Assembly (NCBI GenBank): GCA_028532985.1
Contig: JANCIK010000006.1
Coordinates: 1,922,001-1,986,000 of the forward strand
Direction: 5' to 3'
Source: Stropharia rugosoannulata
Taxonomy: Eukaryota; Basidiomycota; Agaricomycetes; Agaricales; Strophariaceae
DNA: 64,000 nt
The notes beneath the pieces were generated by a model, which was not told the origin of the DNA, searched no databases, and worked only from the letters and a program-made list of their open reading frames with translations. The first letter of the stretch is position 1. Each line of letters starts with the position of its first letter. Shown piece after piece: positions 10,885-24,366 of this stretch. The translations under genes and the position numbers were made by a program.

Positions 10885-13800
10885 ATGGACAAACCGCTGG
10901 GCCCCCGCCAACCACCTCCAGATAAGCGTCATGCTGCCTACGAGTCCATCTTCGGTCGTCCAGGGCCTCCGCCCCAGGCCCAGCGCATCTCCTACCAGCC
11001 TCAGCCGCATCCCCAGCAGCCCCGCTCCTCCTACTACCCGCCCTCGAACCACTCGCCTTACCCGTCCTTTCCCCCAGTTCTCTCCCCACCCCAGCACCAG
11101 CCCATGCCGCCCTTCCGATCTCTCCAGGACCCTGCCCTCACCCCAGCGCAGGCTTATCAGGCCCAGGTCTACATGAATGCCCCCACACCCACACCCAACC
11201 ACTGGGTCCACTCTCCCCCACTCCACCCAGACCACCCCCCGCCCCCCTCAAGCCTCGGCCACGATGATTCCCGATTGGCCATCGACTTTTCTCCCAGCAC
11301 CGCAAGCGATCGCGGCACTGACGAGGACAGCAGCGAGCTGCCCTGGACACGCTCAGAGCCTGCCCGTATGTTCTTCCTCTTTTGTCTTGCTCTTCTCTCT
11401 CATGTTTTGCAGTCGCCAACAATCGCCATTTGGCCCCGTCTCGCCAGCATCAGCGCCATTTGGAGCCTATTCCCGCCGTGCGTAATCATATCGTGCTCGT
11501 TTGCTTAGCTCATTTCAACGACTGGACAGGTCCAACCATTGCATGTCGATACCATGACTGCCCGCTCCTCCGTCTTCAGCTCTTCTCCATCTCCTTCTTC
11601 CAACGCCGATCACACCTCAGCTGCATCAACAACTCTATTGGATCACAGCACCGCCCGCCGCTCCACCGACTCTGTGCGCACTGTCCCCAAGTTTTCTCCA
11701 AATCCTCAGCGGCGCGACCGTACCGCCCAGGACCGTTCCATGTCCATGTCCGCCGCCCAACAGAAGCGCACATCCCAAGGCGGTCGCGTGTCTCCCAATT
11801 CCCTGCGCAGCGGTCCGGTTCGCAAGACGCCCATCGTGTACCCCGCTCTCCTTTCGCGCGTCGCCCAGGCCTTCTACCAGCGCATTCCTATCACCGATCG
11901 CATCAAAGACGGCCTGACATACAAAGATGCATTCGATGGACGTGAGGCCGTGGATAAGATCGCTTATATTATCAAGACGACGGACAGAAACCTTGCACTT
12001 CTACTTGGTCGGGCCCTGGACGCACAAAAGTTCTTTCATGATGTTACCTATGACCACAGACTACGCGACAGTGCGAATGAGCTGTACCAGTTTAAAACGA
12101 GATTGCCCAGTCCCTTTGTGAGCGGCGAATTGGGGCATGAGCAGGGGGCGGACTTGCATACTTTCTCTGAGGTGCGTGGCTGTCACCAAACCTTGCTTCA
12201 CCTCATTATATCTTACATAGGGAGGTACGCCTGATTCGGCCACGCCAGGAGGACTATCTCCATCCCCGGGAGCTATTTCAACTGTACCGCCCATGCGGCA
12301 ACGAAAAGATTCTTTGTCTTCAGACGAAATTACGCTGCCATCAGGAGTTTTTACGCTGTTAACCGACTGCTACTCCCCGACTTGTTCAAGGGATCGCCTG
12401 TGTTACAGCATTGCCTGTCCTCGACGGCTCGAGCAAGCGGCGCGACTGAACATGAAACCACAGCCAGGACTGTCCAAGCAGATAAGCAAAGACAGCCTGA
12501 CAGATGTACCTGTAAGTCCAGTCCCCAGGGTAAAAATAAACGAGACTAAGACTAACAATTGTTAAGGATGATGGCACATTGTGGATCCACTCAGTACCAC
12601 AAGAAATCGTCAACAGTGTGTCCGACACCGAGAAGAAACGGCAAGAGGCGATCAATGAGGTCATTTACACAGAACGCGATTTCGTGCGTGATCTGGAATA
12701 TTTACGTGATGTGAGTTGTGTCTTCTTCCAACTATATCTCACGCACTGAATGAGTTGCATTTAGTCCTGGATAAATCGACTGAAGGAATCAGATGTCATT
12801 CCACCTTCACGGATAAATGATTTCCTGGCACAAGTCTTTTGGAACGTCCACGATATCCTAGTAGTCAATACCCGGCTACGAGACGCGCTTTCAAAGCGGC
12901 AAAAACAGTACGCCGTTGTGGACCGTATAGGGGACATCTTCCTGGATGTTGTCCCACACTTTGGGCCTTTCGTGTCGTATGGCGCGCATCAGCTATATGG
13001 CAAGTATGAATTTGAGAAAGAGAAGAGCTCAAATCCGGCATTTGCGGCGTTTGTCGAGAACAACGAGCGGTTACCGGAATCGCGGAAACTTGAGCTGAAT
13101 GCGTACCTTACGAAACCGACTACAAGGCTGGCACGTTATCCACTGCTGTTGGAAGCGGTGCTGAAGCATACACCGAGCGATAGCAGTGACAAGGCAGCGC
13201 TTACGCAAGTTATCGCGTTGATACGGGAATTCCTGGGAAAGGTGAACACTGAGACAGGGAAGACGGAAAACAGGTTCAATCTTATACAACTCGACCAACA
13301 ATTAGTCTTCAAGCCTGGTGAGGAAGTGGTAAGTGGTTCTTACATCTACTATTTGCCGAACTGAACACAAGTATCCCAGAACCTGAGATTGCGTGATGAA
13401 GGTCGTGAAATGGTGTACAAGGGCTCATTGAACAAGCGTGACGGCGAGATTCAAGTGTACTTGTTCGACCATGCAATCTTGTTCACCAAGTTGGTGAAGA
13501 CAAAGCAGCAAGAACACTACAAGGTTTATCGTCGGGTACGTATATTCACTCGCTATCTGGGTATTCGACTAAATTACATCATGTCCAGCCAATACCATTG
13601 GAACTTCTGCTCGTCACTGCCCCACTCGAGGATAGTAACGGAACTGTACGCTCGCAACAACGGAAGACTCAAGCTCTTGTACGGAAGTCGTCTTTTGAGA
13701 AGAATCGCACTATGCCCTCTGTCGTGTCCGCCGTCGCCAAAGGTGATCATAAAGGGCAGCATTCAATAAACTTCATCCACCTCGGGCGAAAGTACTATAA

Positions 13801-15428
13801 CCTCGTGTTATGGGCTTCTTCACCTCTGAGCCACCGCAAGTGGCTCGAAGTTATCTGGAAGCAGCAGCAAGTGATGCGTGAGCGTAGCATGATTTTTGAC
13901 ACTGTGAGCCTAAGCGAGGGCTTTTTCTCTGGCCCTAACAAGGTCAACTGCGCGGCGCCGTATAGTGGGTTGTTTTTATGGGCTCCGAAGGTCGTATTGC
14001 TGATCAATTTACACCTTTCAATCAACTTTCAATTATTTCTTTTCGTCAGACGGGGGCAGGAGGGTGGTGTACGGAACGGACGATGGGGTGTACCTGTCTG
14101 ACCTTCGTGAGCCCAATCAGAGCCCGGTCAAAGTCCTTGCGCTGCTCGATGTGTTACAAGTTGATGTTCTAGAAGACTATCAACTACTCATCGTACTCTC
14201 AGGTATGTCGGGTGTTCGTAATACCAACTATCCGATTTATTCAATATGATTGCAGAGCGCCAAGTGATTACATTCCCACTTGAGGCACTAGACCCACATG
14301 ATCCTATGGCAGGATTAAAGCGCGCGAAACGAGTATCGTCACACACCTCATTTTTTAAAGCAGGATTTTGTCTGAACAAGGTGCTCGTGTGCATCGTCAA
14401 ATCGAGCCAGTTGTCGAGCACGTTCAAGACCCTTGAGCCCATTGACCAGAACATTAGGGGACGTGCGAAGCCGACATTCAAGAAACTGCTTCAGGGTGGA
14501 AATGACACGCTCAAGCTGTTCAGGGTTAGAGCCATGGAGCCTTTAATACGTGTTGACGGTTTCTGACGTAACTTCTTTTTTCTCCATAGGAATTTTATAT
14601 CCCCGTTGAGTCAACGTCGATACACTATCTAAAGACAAGAATGTGCGTTGGGTGTTCCCGCGGATTCGAAATTGTAGATCTGGAGAGCTTGGAAACTCAA
14701 GGACTCCTCGATCCCAACGATGAAGCGCTGGAATTTGTCCGGAAGCGTGAAAATTTGCGACCAATGGCGATCTACAGGCTGCAAAATGATTTCCTGCTTT
14801 GCTATGACCGTTAGTTTTTCCCCCTTCTCTATACATTATGAATGCTGATGTACAATATGTCGCAGAATTCGCATTTTATGTCAACCGAAATGGCCGACGG
14901 TCACGGAAGGATTTCATGGTCTACTGGGAGGGCTCGCCGACCGGCTTTGGTTTGTCTACTTTATTAACCTGTTCTTTGCATGTGTTCAACTTTATTTCAG
15001 CTTTGCATGAACCTTATGTTCTTGCTTTCGAGCCGTCCTTCGTCGAGATCAGACACATTGAAACTGGACTCATGGCGCAAGTCATCCAAGGTTCAAACCT
15101 ACGCCTTCTGTTCGCGGATACGCCGCCATCGGTGACAAATCCTGCGTCTATGCACACGTACCATCCTAACCCGTATCAGCATACGTTCGTCGTCAAATAT
15201 TTAATTCTACGGGTAACGCTGACCGCACATTTACATTGCAGAACAATGGGTTACAACCAACCACCACCACATCACCAATACCCAGATCAATATCCACGAC
15301 ATCCTCAAGGCGTCGGCCGCGAAGAAATTCTTATAGTCTCTGACGACCGTGTGCTAGCATTGCGCCCGCGCTTTCTGCAGCAGCGCTACTTGTCGGACAA
15401 TGCCTCTATGGTGTCTATACCTCGCTGA
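10885..15428 (+). CDS. ROM2: Rho1-type guanine nucleotide exchange factor (DEP-DH-PH-CNH)
   Basis: Begins MDKPLGPRQPPPDKRHAAYESIFG at 10885 and ends ...LSDNASMVSIPR at 15428, with many short introns. A disordered Pro/Ser/His-rich N-terminus (about 10885-11800) is followed by a DEP domain (about 11860-12150; FDGREAVDKIAYIIKTTDRN), a DH/RhoGEF domain (about 12640-13330; INEVIYTERDFVRDLEYL and YLTKPTTRLARYPLLLEAVL, the signature helix), a PH domain (about 13380-13880; KGSLNKRDGEIQVYLFDHAILF) and a citron homology domain (about 13950-15400; VVYGTDDGVYLSDLRE, ending EEILIVSDDRVLALR). This order is that of yeast Rom1/Rom2 and Aspergillus Rom2, which activate Rho1 in the cell-wall integrity pathway at the plasma membrane. 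Total length is about 1,150-1,200 residues, normal for the family. The small exon near 12,470-12,560 is the least certain join. Confidence 0.92.
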
Positions 15429-15822
15429 TCAGCTCTGCGCGTATTATTTTTGTTGTAAATTGCTTTCCCATTATATCTCGCGCATCAGTATTCCCTATTT
15501 TTTCCGTTTCTCACTTTTCGTTTCTCTTTTGTACCCTGTTGTTTGATTATTTACCTAACTACTACATACAATAGTCCCTAGCCAGCGGCCACGAGATCAG
15601 AGAAATTCATAAATTGCGAAGTGGTCTCCGTGAGAAGATATGCAGGGGCGGCATGTTTGTCGGCAAGGCTTGTGGGACTTGTAAATGGCTTGGCAGGGCC
15701 AAGGTGATATTTGGGAGGTTGAGCAAATTGCAAGGTCCTTTCTTCCCTCCACTACATACCTTTTCCCCTAGCCTGTGCGCTACGTTGGCCGTTGTGCCCC
15801 CACCCTCGTTTGAACCACAGTC
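15429..15822. promoter_or_regulatory. 3' flank of Rho-GEF and promoter of first chitin deacetylase
   Basis: T-rich 3'-UTR-like sequence (15440-15560) is followed by a pyrimidine-rich tract (about 15735-15780) immediately upstream of the chitin deacetylase ATG, a common promoter feature of strongly expressed basidiomycete genes. No ORF with coding character. Confidence 0.45.
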
Positions 15823-18002
15823 ATGAAATTGAACTCCCTATTTATACTCTCCACTCTTGGCCTTGGTGCTGTCCAAGCTGAGAGGCTCAACCCTAGGCAT
15901 GTTGCCAAGAGGCAAGTTGCACAACCAGAGGTCTCTGGGCAGCCTACCTCGGCCACCGTTCAATCTACCTCTGCGGCACCCCAGCCCACTTCCTCGACGT
16001 CGGTGCCTCAAATCTCTTCACAGACTTCCTCGCCGACCGCTTCCCCCCCTGTCGCCGGACAGCCCACTACTCCCAACCCCCCGGCGGCTCCGCCCGTGAC
16101 GACCCCTTCTGCTGCTCCTGGTGCCGCGACTACACCGACTCCCAGTTCATTGCCCACCACCGCACCAGCGGCGACAGGACCTCCGCCGCTCGCTACGGGC
16201 ACCGGAATCCCCCCATTGGCGAGCATCTCCCTGGGCATGCCCACCCGCGTAACCTTGGCAGCAACAACTACGGTTGCTGCTGGCGCAACGCCCCCAATTA
16301 AGGGCGCGCCAGTTATTCCCTCTCCAGACCCAAGCGCTTGTGCGTATATTTTTGTCGACAGCTGGGCGCCTACTTATATTTAACTTGCCTACTCAGATGT
16401 TTTAAGCTCATGGCCGCCACAAGACAGGACCCCTCCAACTGGTAACTGGCTCTTGATGTTGTAGTATAGCATTTTTGCTGAGTACTCCCGTCATTTAGAT
16501 TCACCTGAGGTGCAGTCATGGTTGAAGGAGTTGGACGGGTACAGCATTCCCAACTTGTCTCTTACCGTCAACGGGTCCTGTGCGTTGTCCCCGCAGCAGG
16601 CTGCTGACTCCGCCAACCGTGGATGGTGGACTTGCGGTGGATACACTCGCCCCACAGGTATGTCTTGTATGTTTCTTTCTATTATACATTTACTAATACA
16701 ATCGATGTAGATATTGTTGCTTGCCCTACGAAGTTCGACTGGGGAGTTAGGTAATGCACCGCTTTTCATGGATGCCACGTGGATATGTCTCAATCTAATC
16801 TTTTTAGCTTTGATGATGGACCTTCTGGCTATAGTACGTTATGGTTATTACCCGTTTTTGATTAATGCTGATTTAGTATGACTTCTTTTCACAATTAGCT
16901 CAGTGAGTACTATCTTACAATTTCAACTGTGCAGCACGGTGGCTAAACATAGTACACTCAGATATCTCCTTAATTTCCTTGACGAAAAGGATATCAGCGC
17001 CACTTTCTTCGTCGTAGGTTCGCGTGTCATCGAGCGACCCCAAATCCTTCTTGAAGAGTACATGTCTGGCCACGAAATTAGTGTTCACACCTGGTCTCAT
17101 AGCGTACGTTCATCTATTTTCCTCTGCCGGATTTTTATTTTTATTTACTGAGGTTGCTTTTTTTTTTGTCTTTTCTTAAAAAAATAAATAAATAGCCGTT
17201 GACCACCTTGACTAACGAACAAATTGTTGCCGAGTTGGGTTGGACTCGCAAAGCTATCAAGACCTTCCTTGGTGTCACTCCTACTACTATGCGTCCCCCT
17301 TATGGCGACATTGGTATATACGGCAATTCCTTCTACCTTCAAATACTAATGAAATTTCAAAGATGACCGTGTTCGTGCTATTGCTATGGCTATGGGCATG
17401 GTACCTATCATGTGGACTCGTTCGCCTTCTGGTGCCCAATTCGACACTAATGGTGAGTTTTCTGTGCGTATTTTTTAAGGACTAAATTACTTATACACGT
17501 CTAGATTGGCGAGTTGCTGGTGGACAGGTTGCTGGTACCGACTCTTTCAACAGCTTTGAGCAGATTCTTGGAAATGCCACAACTCTGAACACTGGGTAAA
17601 ATATAATAACTTAAATTTAAGGTACATTGTACTGATACTTTCCCTTGTAGATTCATTGTTTTGCAACACGATCTCTTTGAGATCTCTGTTGATCTTGCCG
17701 TAGGCTACACCTTGGATGCTGCTCTGACGCACAACCCGCCTTTCAACCTCAAGTCGATTGGCACATGCTCCAACATCCCTTCAGGCAACATGTACCTGGA
17801 GACCAACAAGAACTCAACCTTCCCCTACAGCAACAGCACTGCAATTGATGTTAGTGGAGACGGAACAATCGACACGAAATCGGGCGACGGAGGATCCACT
17901 GCTTCGAACTCTAATGGCGGCTCCAGCGCAGGTTTCGTCAACGCTGTCCCCCTGATCGCCTCCATGGGTGCCGGTCTTGCGGTTCTCAGTGTTTTGGTCT
18001 GA
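15823..18002 (+). CDS. CDA: Chitin deacetylase, GPI-anchored (copy 1)
   Basis: Starts MKLNSLFILSTLGLGAVQAE, a clear signal peptide, then a KR site (VAKRQ) and about 110 residues rich in Ser/Thr/Pro (O-glycosylated stalk). The catalytic NodB domain follows over several exons: WWTCGGYTRPTDIVACP, SFDDGPSGY near 16807 (motif 1, both Asp present), ATFFVVGSRVIERP, GHEISVHTWSHS near 17070 (motif 2, HxxxH), and TTMRPPYGDI near 17289 (motif 3, Tyr codon 17301-17303). The C-terminus has a Ser/Gly-rich spacer and a hydrophobic tail ending GAGLAVLSVLV, a GPI-attachment signal. It removes acetyl groups from nascent chitin to give chitosan at the cell wall. It is the upstream member of a head-to-tail pair with the gene at 18739. 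Confidence 0.92.
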
Positions 18003-18738
18003 TTTACTGATCCATTTACAACGATATGACTTGCATTACTTACCCGTTATGACTGACAACGTTGTGTGGTTGGCGGAGCTGTTGGACTTTGCAATTACAT
18101 CAGGATCATGGACTATTATTGCTGCGGTCACTTTACATGCTTCTATCTTAATACTAGTATATAGGCAGCATGCTGTGGATTAGGCCGTACGCAAGTGCAC
18201 AGTTGCACCAGGATGGTACAATAACCGCATTGTTAACTACTACTAACTAGACTCATTTTTTCGAAGGACTGTTTTTGTGTTCCTACGTTGGTATATCAGG
18301 TTACATATATCAACCAGATTCTTACCAGACGGCGAAGTCATCAATGAGTAGTACATAATATGTACGCCGGCCCCCGGGATTGACGTGTCCAAATAGGGTG
18401 TAAGCAATACCATATGCGCTTAAAGTGATGCATCAAACAATGGTTAAAATTAGTCTTCCTAATGTTCAGGGTGGACTGGAAGATACAAGGAGGTCCGCCG
18501 CAAGTCTGGTATTAAAAACATGGAAATGTACTCCGTTTGAAGTTGACTCGACGATGGGAATGGTTTGTGTATTAGAACTGGTTGCCATTCTTGGCGAGTG
18601 ATGCCATGCGAAACAAGCAAAAGTCAAGCTCAAACGGCGAGTCAAGGAGTAAGTGTAAACCGATTGGTTGTACTCTAACTTACTTATAAAGTATTAGGTC
18701 ACGGCCTATTTTGCCCTTTTCTTCCTTGTCCCTTTACC
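18003..18738. other. Intergenic region between the two chitin deacetylase genes
   Basis: About 735 bp with no supported gene. It carries the 3' flank of copy 1 and the promoter of copy 2. A tRNA or transposon signature was looked for and not seen. Confidence 0.5.
18685..18691 (+). promoter_or_regulatory. TATA box of chitin deacetylase copy 2
   Basis: TATAAAG lies 48 bp upstream of the ATG at 18739, followed by a pyrimidine-rich stretch (about 18715-18735). Placement suits a short leader. Copy 1 has no equally clear TATA box, so the two copies may be regulated differently. Confidence 0.5.
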
Positions 18739-20840
18739 ATGAAGCTTAGCGCGTCTTTTCTGTTCATAGCTTCTCTTCAGCTGGCAGCTCACGCTCACGC
18801 CGACAAGAACTCGTATGCGCGCCATGTAAAGCGTCAGGAGGCCTCGTCTAGCACGCAAGTGGCCCCTACTACTCCTGCGACCACCGGTACTCCAATCTCT
18901 GCCACTAATGCCTCAGGTACCAGCATTCCTGCAACTGGTGCGGCTGGCCCATCCAGTGTGTTATGCAGTCACCGTCTTCAGTCTACTTTCTCATTCATCT
19001 TCTCAGCCACGGCTCAAGCGACGTATACGACCATCCCGCCCATCGAAAGCATAACATTCGGCATGCCTACTAGGGCGACTACAGCGTTTGTTGGAACTCG
19101 TACTCCAGGAGAAAAGCCCCCCATTTCCGGTGCACCTGTTCTGCCGCCGACTCGTGCGTGCTCCACCATCTCCACCCATTTGCAGAAACACGGATTAAAG
19201 TTTACTATTCTACATTCCAGTGCAACAGGGCATCTGGCCCGAACCGGATAAGGTTCCCCCAACGGGTAAACAATTGTGTACTTTCAATCGCTGTATGGTG
19301 CCTAATCGCGTTGTTGTTCTGTTTAAGATTCACCTCAGGTAAAGGAATGGATGAAGGAATTAGAGGGACACAATATTCCAAACTTTGCTCCAACCAAGCA
19401 ATCAAGTTGTGCAGGGGATCCTGAAGCTGCTGCCCAGGCAGCGGAACGTGGATGGTGGACGTGCGGTGGCCATACGAGAAGCACTGGTGTGTCTATTTCT
19501 TACTCGTTAACGCTAAACAGCTCCCAAATACCTTCTAGATATCGTGTCGTGTCCTACCAAACTCGATTGGGGTATCAGGTGGGTTGTCTCATGTGCTCTG
19601 TAATGGTAATGATTGAAAATACAGTGATATTTTAAAAGTTTCGACGATGGGCCCTCGCCGCAAAGTATGTTGTCTATTACACTCCAAATTTGTGTGTTGT
19701 ATCGCTGATCACGCCTCCACTTTTAGCGCCGTTAGTATAATATATATGATTGGCCAACGTATATTCTATAACTAACGCATATACTTAGTAATCTTCTTAC
19801 CAAACTGAAGGAAGAAAAGCTTCATGCTACTTTCTTTGTTGTTGGATCCCGCGTTGTGCAAAATCCTGCCATGGTCGTCGAGGAGTACATGAGCGGACAT
19901 GAACTTAGTGTTCACACTTGGTCCCACACCGTGAGTATAAATCAATGGCGACAATATCTCATCTGAATATGCATCCTTTCAGACATTGACTACGTTGACT
20001 AACGAACAAATTGTTGCAGAGCTTGGATGGACCCGTAAGGCCATTAAAGATGCTATCGGGGTGACACCGACAACTATGCGCCCCCCTCAGGGTGATATTG
20101 GTTAGTATTCTCAAGCAATTTTAAACCGCCCGAGTCCTTGACTAAAGCTGGATATTTGTTAATAGACGATCGCGTCCGTGCTATCTCGCTGGCTATGGGG
20201 CTGGTTCCCATTCTCTGGACCATGAATTCTGATGGTGCAAAATTCGATTCCAATGGTACGTGGCGCTTGTGTGCGTACAACATAAAATCACATAACAGTA
20301 ATGCCAGACTGGAGAGTTGCTGGTGGCCTTGCTACTGGATCAGAAGCACTTGCTGCCTTTAAGGGCATGCTCGATAATGGAACCACTATTGGCACCGGGT
20401 GTGTTAACCATTTCATATGCTCATTTTTTGAGTTCGTAGTTCTGATGGTAGGACAGGTTCATCTCACTCCAGCATGACCTTTTTGAGATAACCGTTGATC
20501 TCGCCGTTGGTTATTTCCTTGACCTTGCTCTGGCGCATAATCCTAAGTACAAGGTAAGTTCAAAGTTAGAATTCGAAGTTTTTAATATCCCATGTCGACA
20601 TTTTGGTAGCTCCAATCCATTGGCGAATGCTTGGCCTATCCTGCTGGTAATCTTTACAGGGAGACTTCGTCCAACAAAACCTTCCCCTTCACAAACTTAG
20701 ATGTTGATGGGGATGGTGTAATTGACGTTCCAAAGGCAGGCAACAATAAGAATACAGGCACAAGTGGTGCAGTTGGGGACCACGCCCCCTTCTGGGCATC
20801 TGTTGTTCTTGCGGGCGGGGCCTTGCTAGCACAATTGTAA
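18739..20840 (+). CDS. CDA: Chitin deacetylase paralogue, GPI-anchored (copy 2)
   Basis: Tandem paralogue of the gene at 15823. It has a signal peptide (MKLSASFLFIASLQLAAHAHA), a KRQ site (VKRQEASSST), a shorter Ser/Thr/Pro stalk, then the NodB domain: WWTCGGHTRSTDIVSCP, SFDDGPSP near 19637, ATFFVVGSRVVQNP, GHELSVHTWSHT near 19900, and TTMRPPQGDI near 20073. Motif 3 has Gln (codon 20088-20090) where copy 1 has Tyr. A hydrophobic C-terminal tail (FWASVVLAGGALLAQL) after a Gly/Thr/Asn spacer suggests a GPI anchor. Intron positions around the catalytic motifs resemble those of copy 1, supporting local duplication. Metal-binding Asp and His residues look intact, so it is probably active, though altered substrate handling is possible. 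Confidence 0.9.
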
Positions 20841-21154
20841 ATCGACGAAGTATGGAGGTGAACGAGACGACGGACTTTTATTAAATATATCTACTCTATA
20901 GCCTTCTATTACATACCACATGCACAGGGCACTGCCTATCCCTACATTCGTTGAATAAGTTAGCTTCGAGTCTGCATCACCGATTTCCATTTCAAGTACA
21001 TAACGACAGATCCAATACCGGAATTAGCCGTCCGAGTGGATGAGTCTACTGAGAGGGTTAGACGTTAGACTCTTACTGGATAAACACTTACACATTACGA
21101 GCTCTTGTAAACGTTTCCGGACTTGACTTCATTCTCCTTCTTAACCTCTGGGCG
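20841..21154. other. Spacer between chitin deacetylase 2 and SEC1
   Basis: 3' flank of the deacetylase gene and SEC1 promoter on the same strand. No gene or clear element seen. Confidence 0.45.
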
Positions 21155-24113
21155 ATGGCTTCGTTGATTAACCTCGTACGGAACAGTACGGTGCTCATGA
21201 TCATCAGAAGAGTTCGGTGCTGACTAGCCTTGCGCAGAATTCCTGGAGGCTCTGCGATCCGTCAAACCTGCCTCCGGGTGGAAGATTCTCGTGGTTGACA
21301 ACTACTCTCAGGCGCTTCTCGGTGCTGTTCTCAAGCAGTTCGATATTCTGGCTGAACATGTTACTTGTGGGTCACAGACCTACCTGCACTACTTATCGGC
21401 CCCTGACATCATGACGCCCAGTGATCGAATCCATAACCAACTTCCGCGAGCCACAGCCAGATTTTGAGGCTCTGTATCTCCTTATGCCCACAACGCAAAA
21501 TGTGGAACGCATCATCAAGGACTTCACAGGCCACAAACAGTATGCAGCGGCCCATCTCTTCTTTGTCGAGGGTACGTTGTATGTTCCATGTCTTGGCCCA
21601 TATTCACGGTTAATTGCCTCTTGACCAGGCCTTCCTGAACACTTGTTTGAGCGTCTGACCTCGTCGCCTGCGGAACCGCAACTGGCGGCACTGAAGGAGC
21701 TGTTTTTGAATTTCCATGGTTTGCCGTCTGCCTTTTACCAGAGACGTTACCTCACACATTTATACCAAAGCCATTGAGGCTCAGGCATTCTCTGTACAGG
21801 AACCCAGCTTCTTCTTCAGCATGTATAGTCCTCCGCGAACAGAGGCAGCCTACAAGCTTGCGCGTGTGCGTTTAGAAGAGGACCTCCGTTTCACCAGTAG
21901 GATGGTACGTATTATACGTCGCTGCTCACTGTTCCTAAGTGACTATCGTTCAAATCCCATGTAGATCACCAACGTGTGCGTGTCTCTAAACGAGTTTCCA
22001 TACATCCGTTATTATATGCCCTCTACGCATCTACCCCTCGGTCCTTTGAAACCTGTTGCGCAGAATCGTCCTCCTCCACCGCCTGAATCATCAAGTCGCT
22101 GGCGGACTAACCTTGCAAGGGGCTCCGAAGCGCGTGCTTACGAGGCTGTGGAGACAGACTTCGTCACCAAATTGCTTGCATTCATGGTACAGGATAACCT
22201 AGAAGACTACAAGAAATTGAACCCAGATTTTGGCGTACGTTTCTTGATTTACGAGCTTAATTCGGTTCCCGACCTGTTTCCCTTACAGAAACCGGATCCC
22301 GCTCGTCCTAGGGCTACGCTGTTGATTACAGATAGGTCTATGGATTTGTTAGCACCCTTTGTGCATGAGTTTACTTATCAAGCAATGGCAAATGATTTGT
22401 TGCCAATCGAAGATGGCACTAAATATTCGTTCGTACAATGATGTTCTCTGTGTTTAGAAGATATCTTATTATTCTTGTATCAGATATAAGTTCCAGTCAT
22501 CACTGGGAGCATATGAAGACAAAGTAGCGGTGCTTTCAGACGCTGATAATGTTTGGATTGCTGTTCGTCACTTGCATATGCGGGAGGCGATTGATAAATT
22601 AATGTTCGACTTCAACAAATTTTTGGAAGAGAATGCCGTTTTCAAAGGGTGAGTGTATTCTTTATGCCCGAGCCAATGTTTTCGTTGCTTACACCGTTCA
22701 AAAGTGAGGGGGCAGCTAACCTTAACGACATGAAAGATATGCTGGCCAGTCTACCTCAGTACCAAGAGCAAAGAGAAAAGGTAAGCCGGAACTCTTTTGA
22801 GTGTTGTAATAAAGCTGACATGTAAGCAGTTCTCTTTGCATCTCAGCATGGCGCAAGACTGTATGGAACTTTTCGAGAAGGCTAAGCTTTCCGACGTAGC
22901 ATCAGTCGAGCAGGTAGGAACACGCTTCTTTTCGAGAACTACCTAATTTTTTCGGGCTTAGTGCTGTGCGACTGGTCTGACCGCCGAAGGCAAGACGCCG
23001 AAGGGGCTTGTAGAAGAAATGGTTCCCTTGCTTGATAGCAGGGAAATTGTGTGCGTGTAACCACTCACACATGTGTTGTTATCATTTAAATCTACTCTTT
23101 CAGCAATATGCGCAAAGTGCGGATAATCGCATTATATATTCAATACCGCGACGGAGTCCCCGACGAGGACCGGCGTCGTTTGTATCAACATGCAAGGCTC
23201 ACTCTTGCAGAACAAGATGCTGTCAACGCACTCGTACACTTCGGTGTCAGGATCTCTAGAGTATGTATCCGACTGTTATCAAATCCACCAATCTCATTTT
23301 TTCAAGGGGCCTACCGATAAAGACACAAAGAAAAAAATTAAACAGAAGCAAAACACAGCAGATGAATATGAGTTGTCGCGATTTAAACCTGTTCTGAGAA
23401 CTGTTCTAGAGGTACTTCGGTGCTAGGCCTTCAAAGTAAATTCTAACATCATCTCATTAGGACCAAATCGCAGAGAAATTGGACAACTCAGTATTTCCAT
23501 ATGTCAAAGAAGCGCCTTCTTCGATGCCCCTTTCACCACGTTCACCTCCTCCACAAACAACATCTTTACGAAGTCAAAAACCTGCTTGGCATAGAGCACC
23601 GAAAGCGAACACTGCAGTAGACAATCGGCAAAGGTTACTGGTCTTCGTGGCGGGAGGTATGACGTACTCTGAGATGAGAGAGATTTACTCGCTGTCGAGT
23701 TCTTTACAAAAAGATATCTATATTGGTGAGATTGTTTGTATACGCTTTAACGCTCAAATATTTACCCTTCTAAAGGGTCAACGCATGTTATTACTCCCAA
23801 AGGGTTCGTTGATGATCTCAAGGTGATAGAGCTCGGAGGTGCAGGGTCCAAGGCAATTCCCAACGGTCTTAGAGATATGCGAAGAGAGCAGAAGTCGACG
23901 CAAGAACTGTACGACGAGCGCTACTATGTTCGTGATGCTCCCCCGCCTCAACGCCAACCTATACCCGCAAAGAATCTCGCACCCCCACGCACAGAGAAAT
24001 TCGCACCAATTCAGCCTTCACCGACGAATTCTTACCAAGGATCTGTCAGCTCCTCTGCTCCTTCCGGTAAAGATGAAAAGAAGAAAAAGCGTGGGCTTTT
24101 CCGCTTTGGTTAA
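21155..24113 (+). CDS. SEC1: Sec1/Munc18-family SNARE regulator
   Basis: The first exon is tiny: ATG at 21155 (MASLINLVRN), then an intron (about 21187-21237) to FLEALRSVKPASGWKILVVD. Sec1 landmarks follow: FEALYLLMPTTQNVERIIKDF, AAHLFFVEGLPEHLFERL, RATLLITDRSMDLLAPFVHE, AMANDLLPIEDG, ADNVWIAVRHLHMREAI, RIIALYIQYRDGVPDEDR, and the C-terminal VFVAGGMTYSEMREIY with the closing STHVITPKGFVDDL. The tail is proline-rich and ends with a very basic KDEKKKKRGLFRFG. SM proteins bind syntaxin/SNARE bundles; Sec1 acts with the exocyst in vesicle fusion at the plasma membrane. At about 700 residues it is of normal length. It is convergent with RPT4. Sec6, its exocyst partner, is encoded in the same window but 12 kb away. 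Confidence 0.92.
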
Positions 24114-24366
24114 TAAGATGCCTAATGAACTGGGAATGTTATGACCTTCGTCGGCTACCTTGTAATTTATTCAATACCTCGAATGGATAGAGGTCATATT
24201 TGGTCGTGCTATTGTAATGATGCCTGCCAGCATGAAGTCAAAGCCACTAATACATTTTAAAAAACATAGAAAAACCGGTATGTACATGAATGATGACTAT
24301 GTGGAGTATTCCATCTTGGCTAGAAAGCAGAGGTCAGAATCAGGGTGGTAAATGATAAAATCAAAA

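Noticed and set aside
10595..11422. Minus-strand ORFs opposite the Rho-GEF N-terminus
   Set aside because: They are Gly/Arg/Val-rich mirror images of the proline/histidine-rich coding strand.
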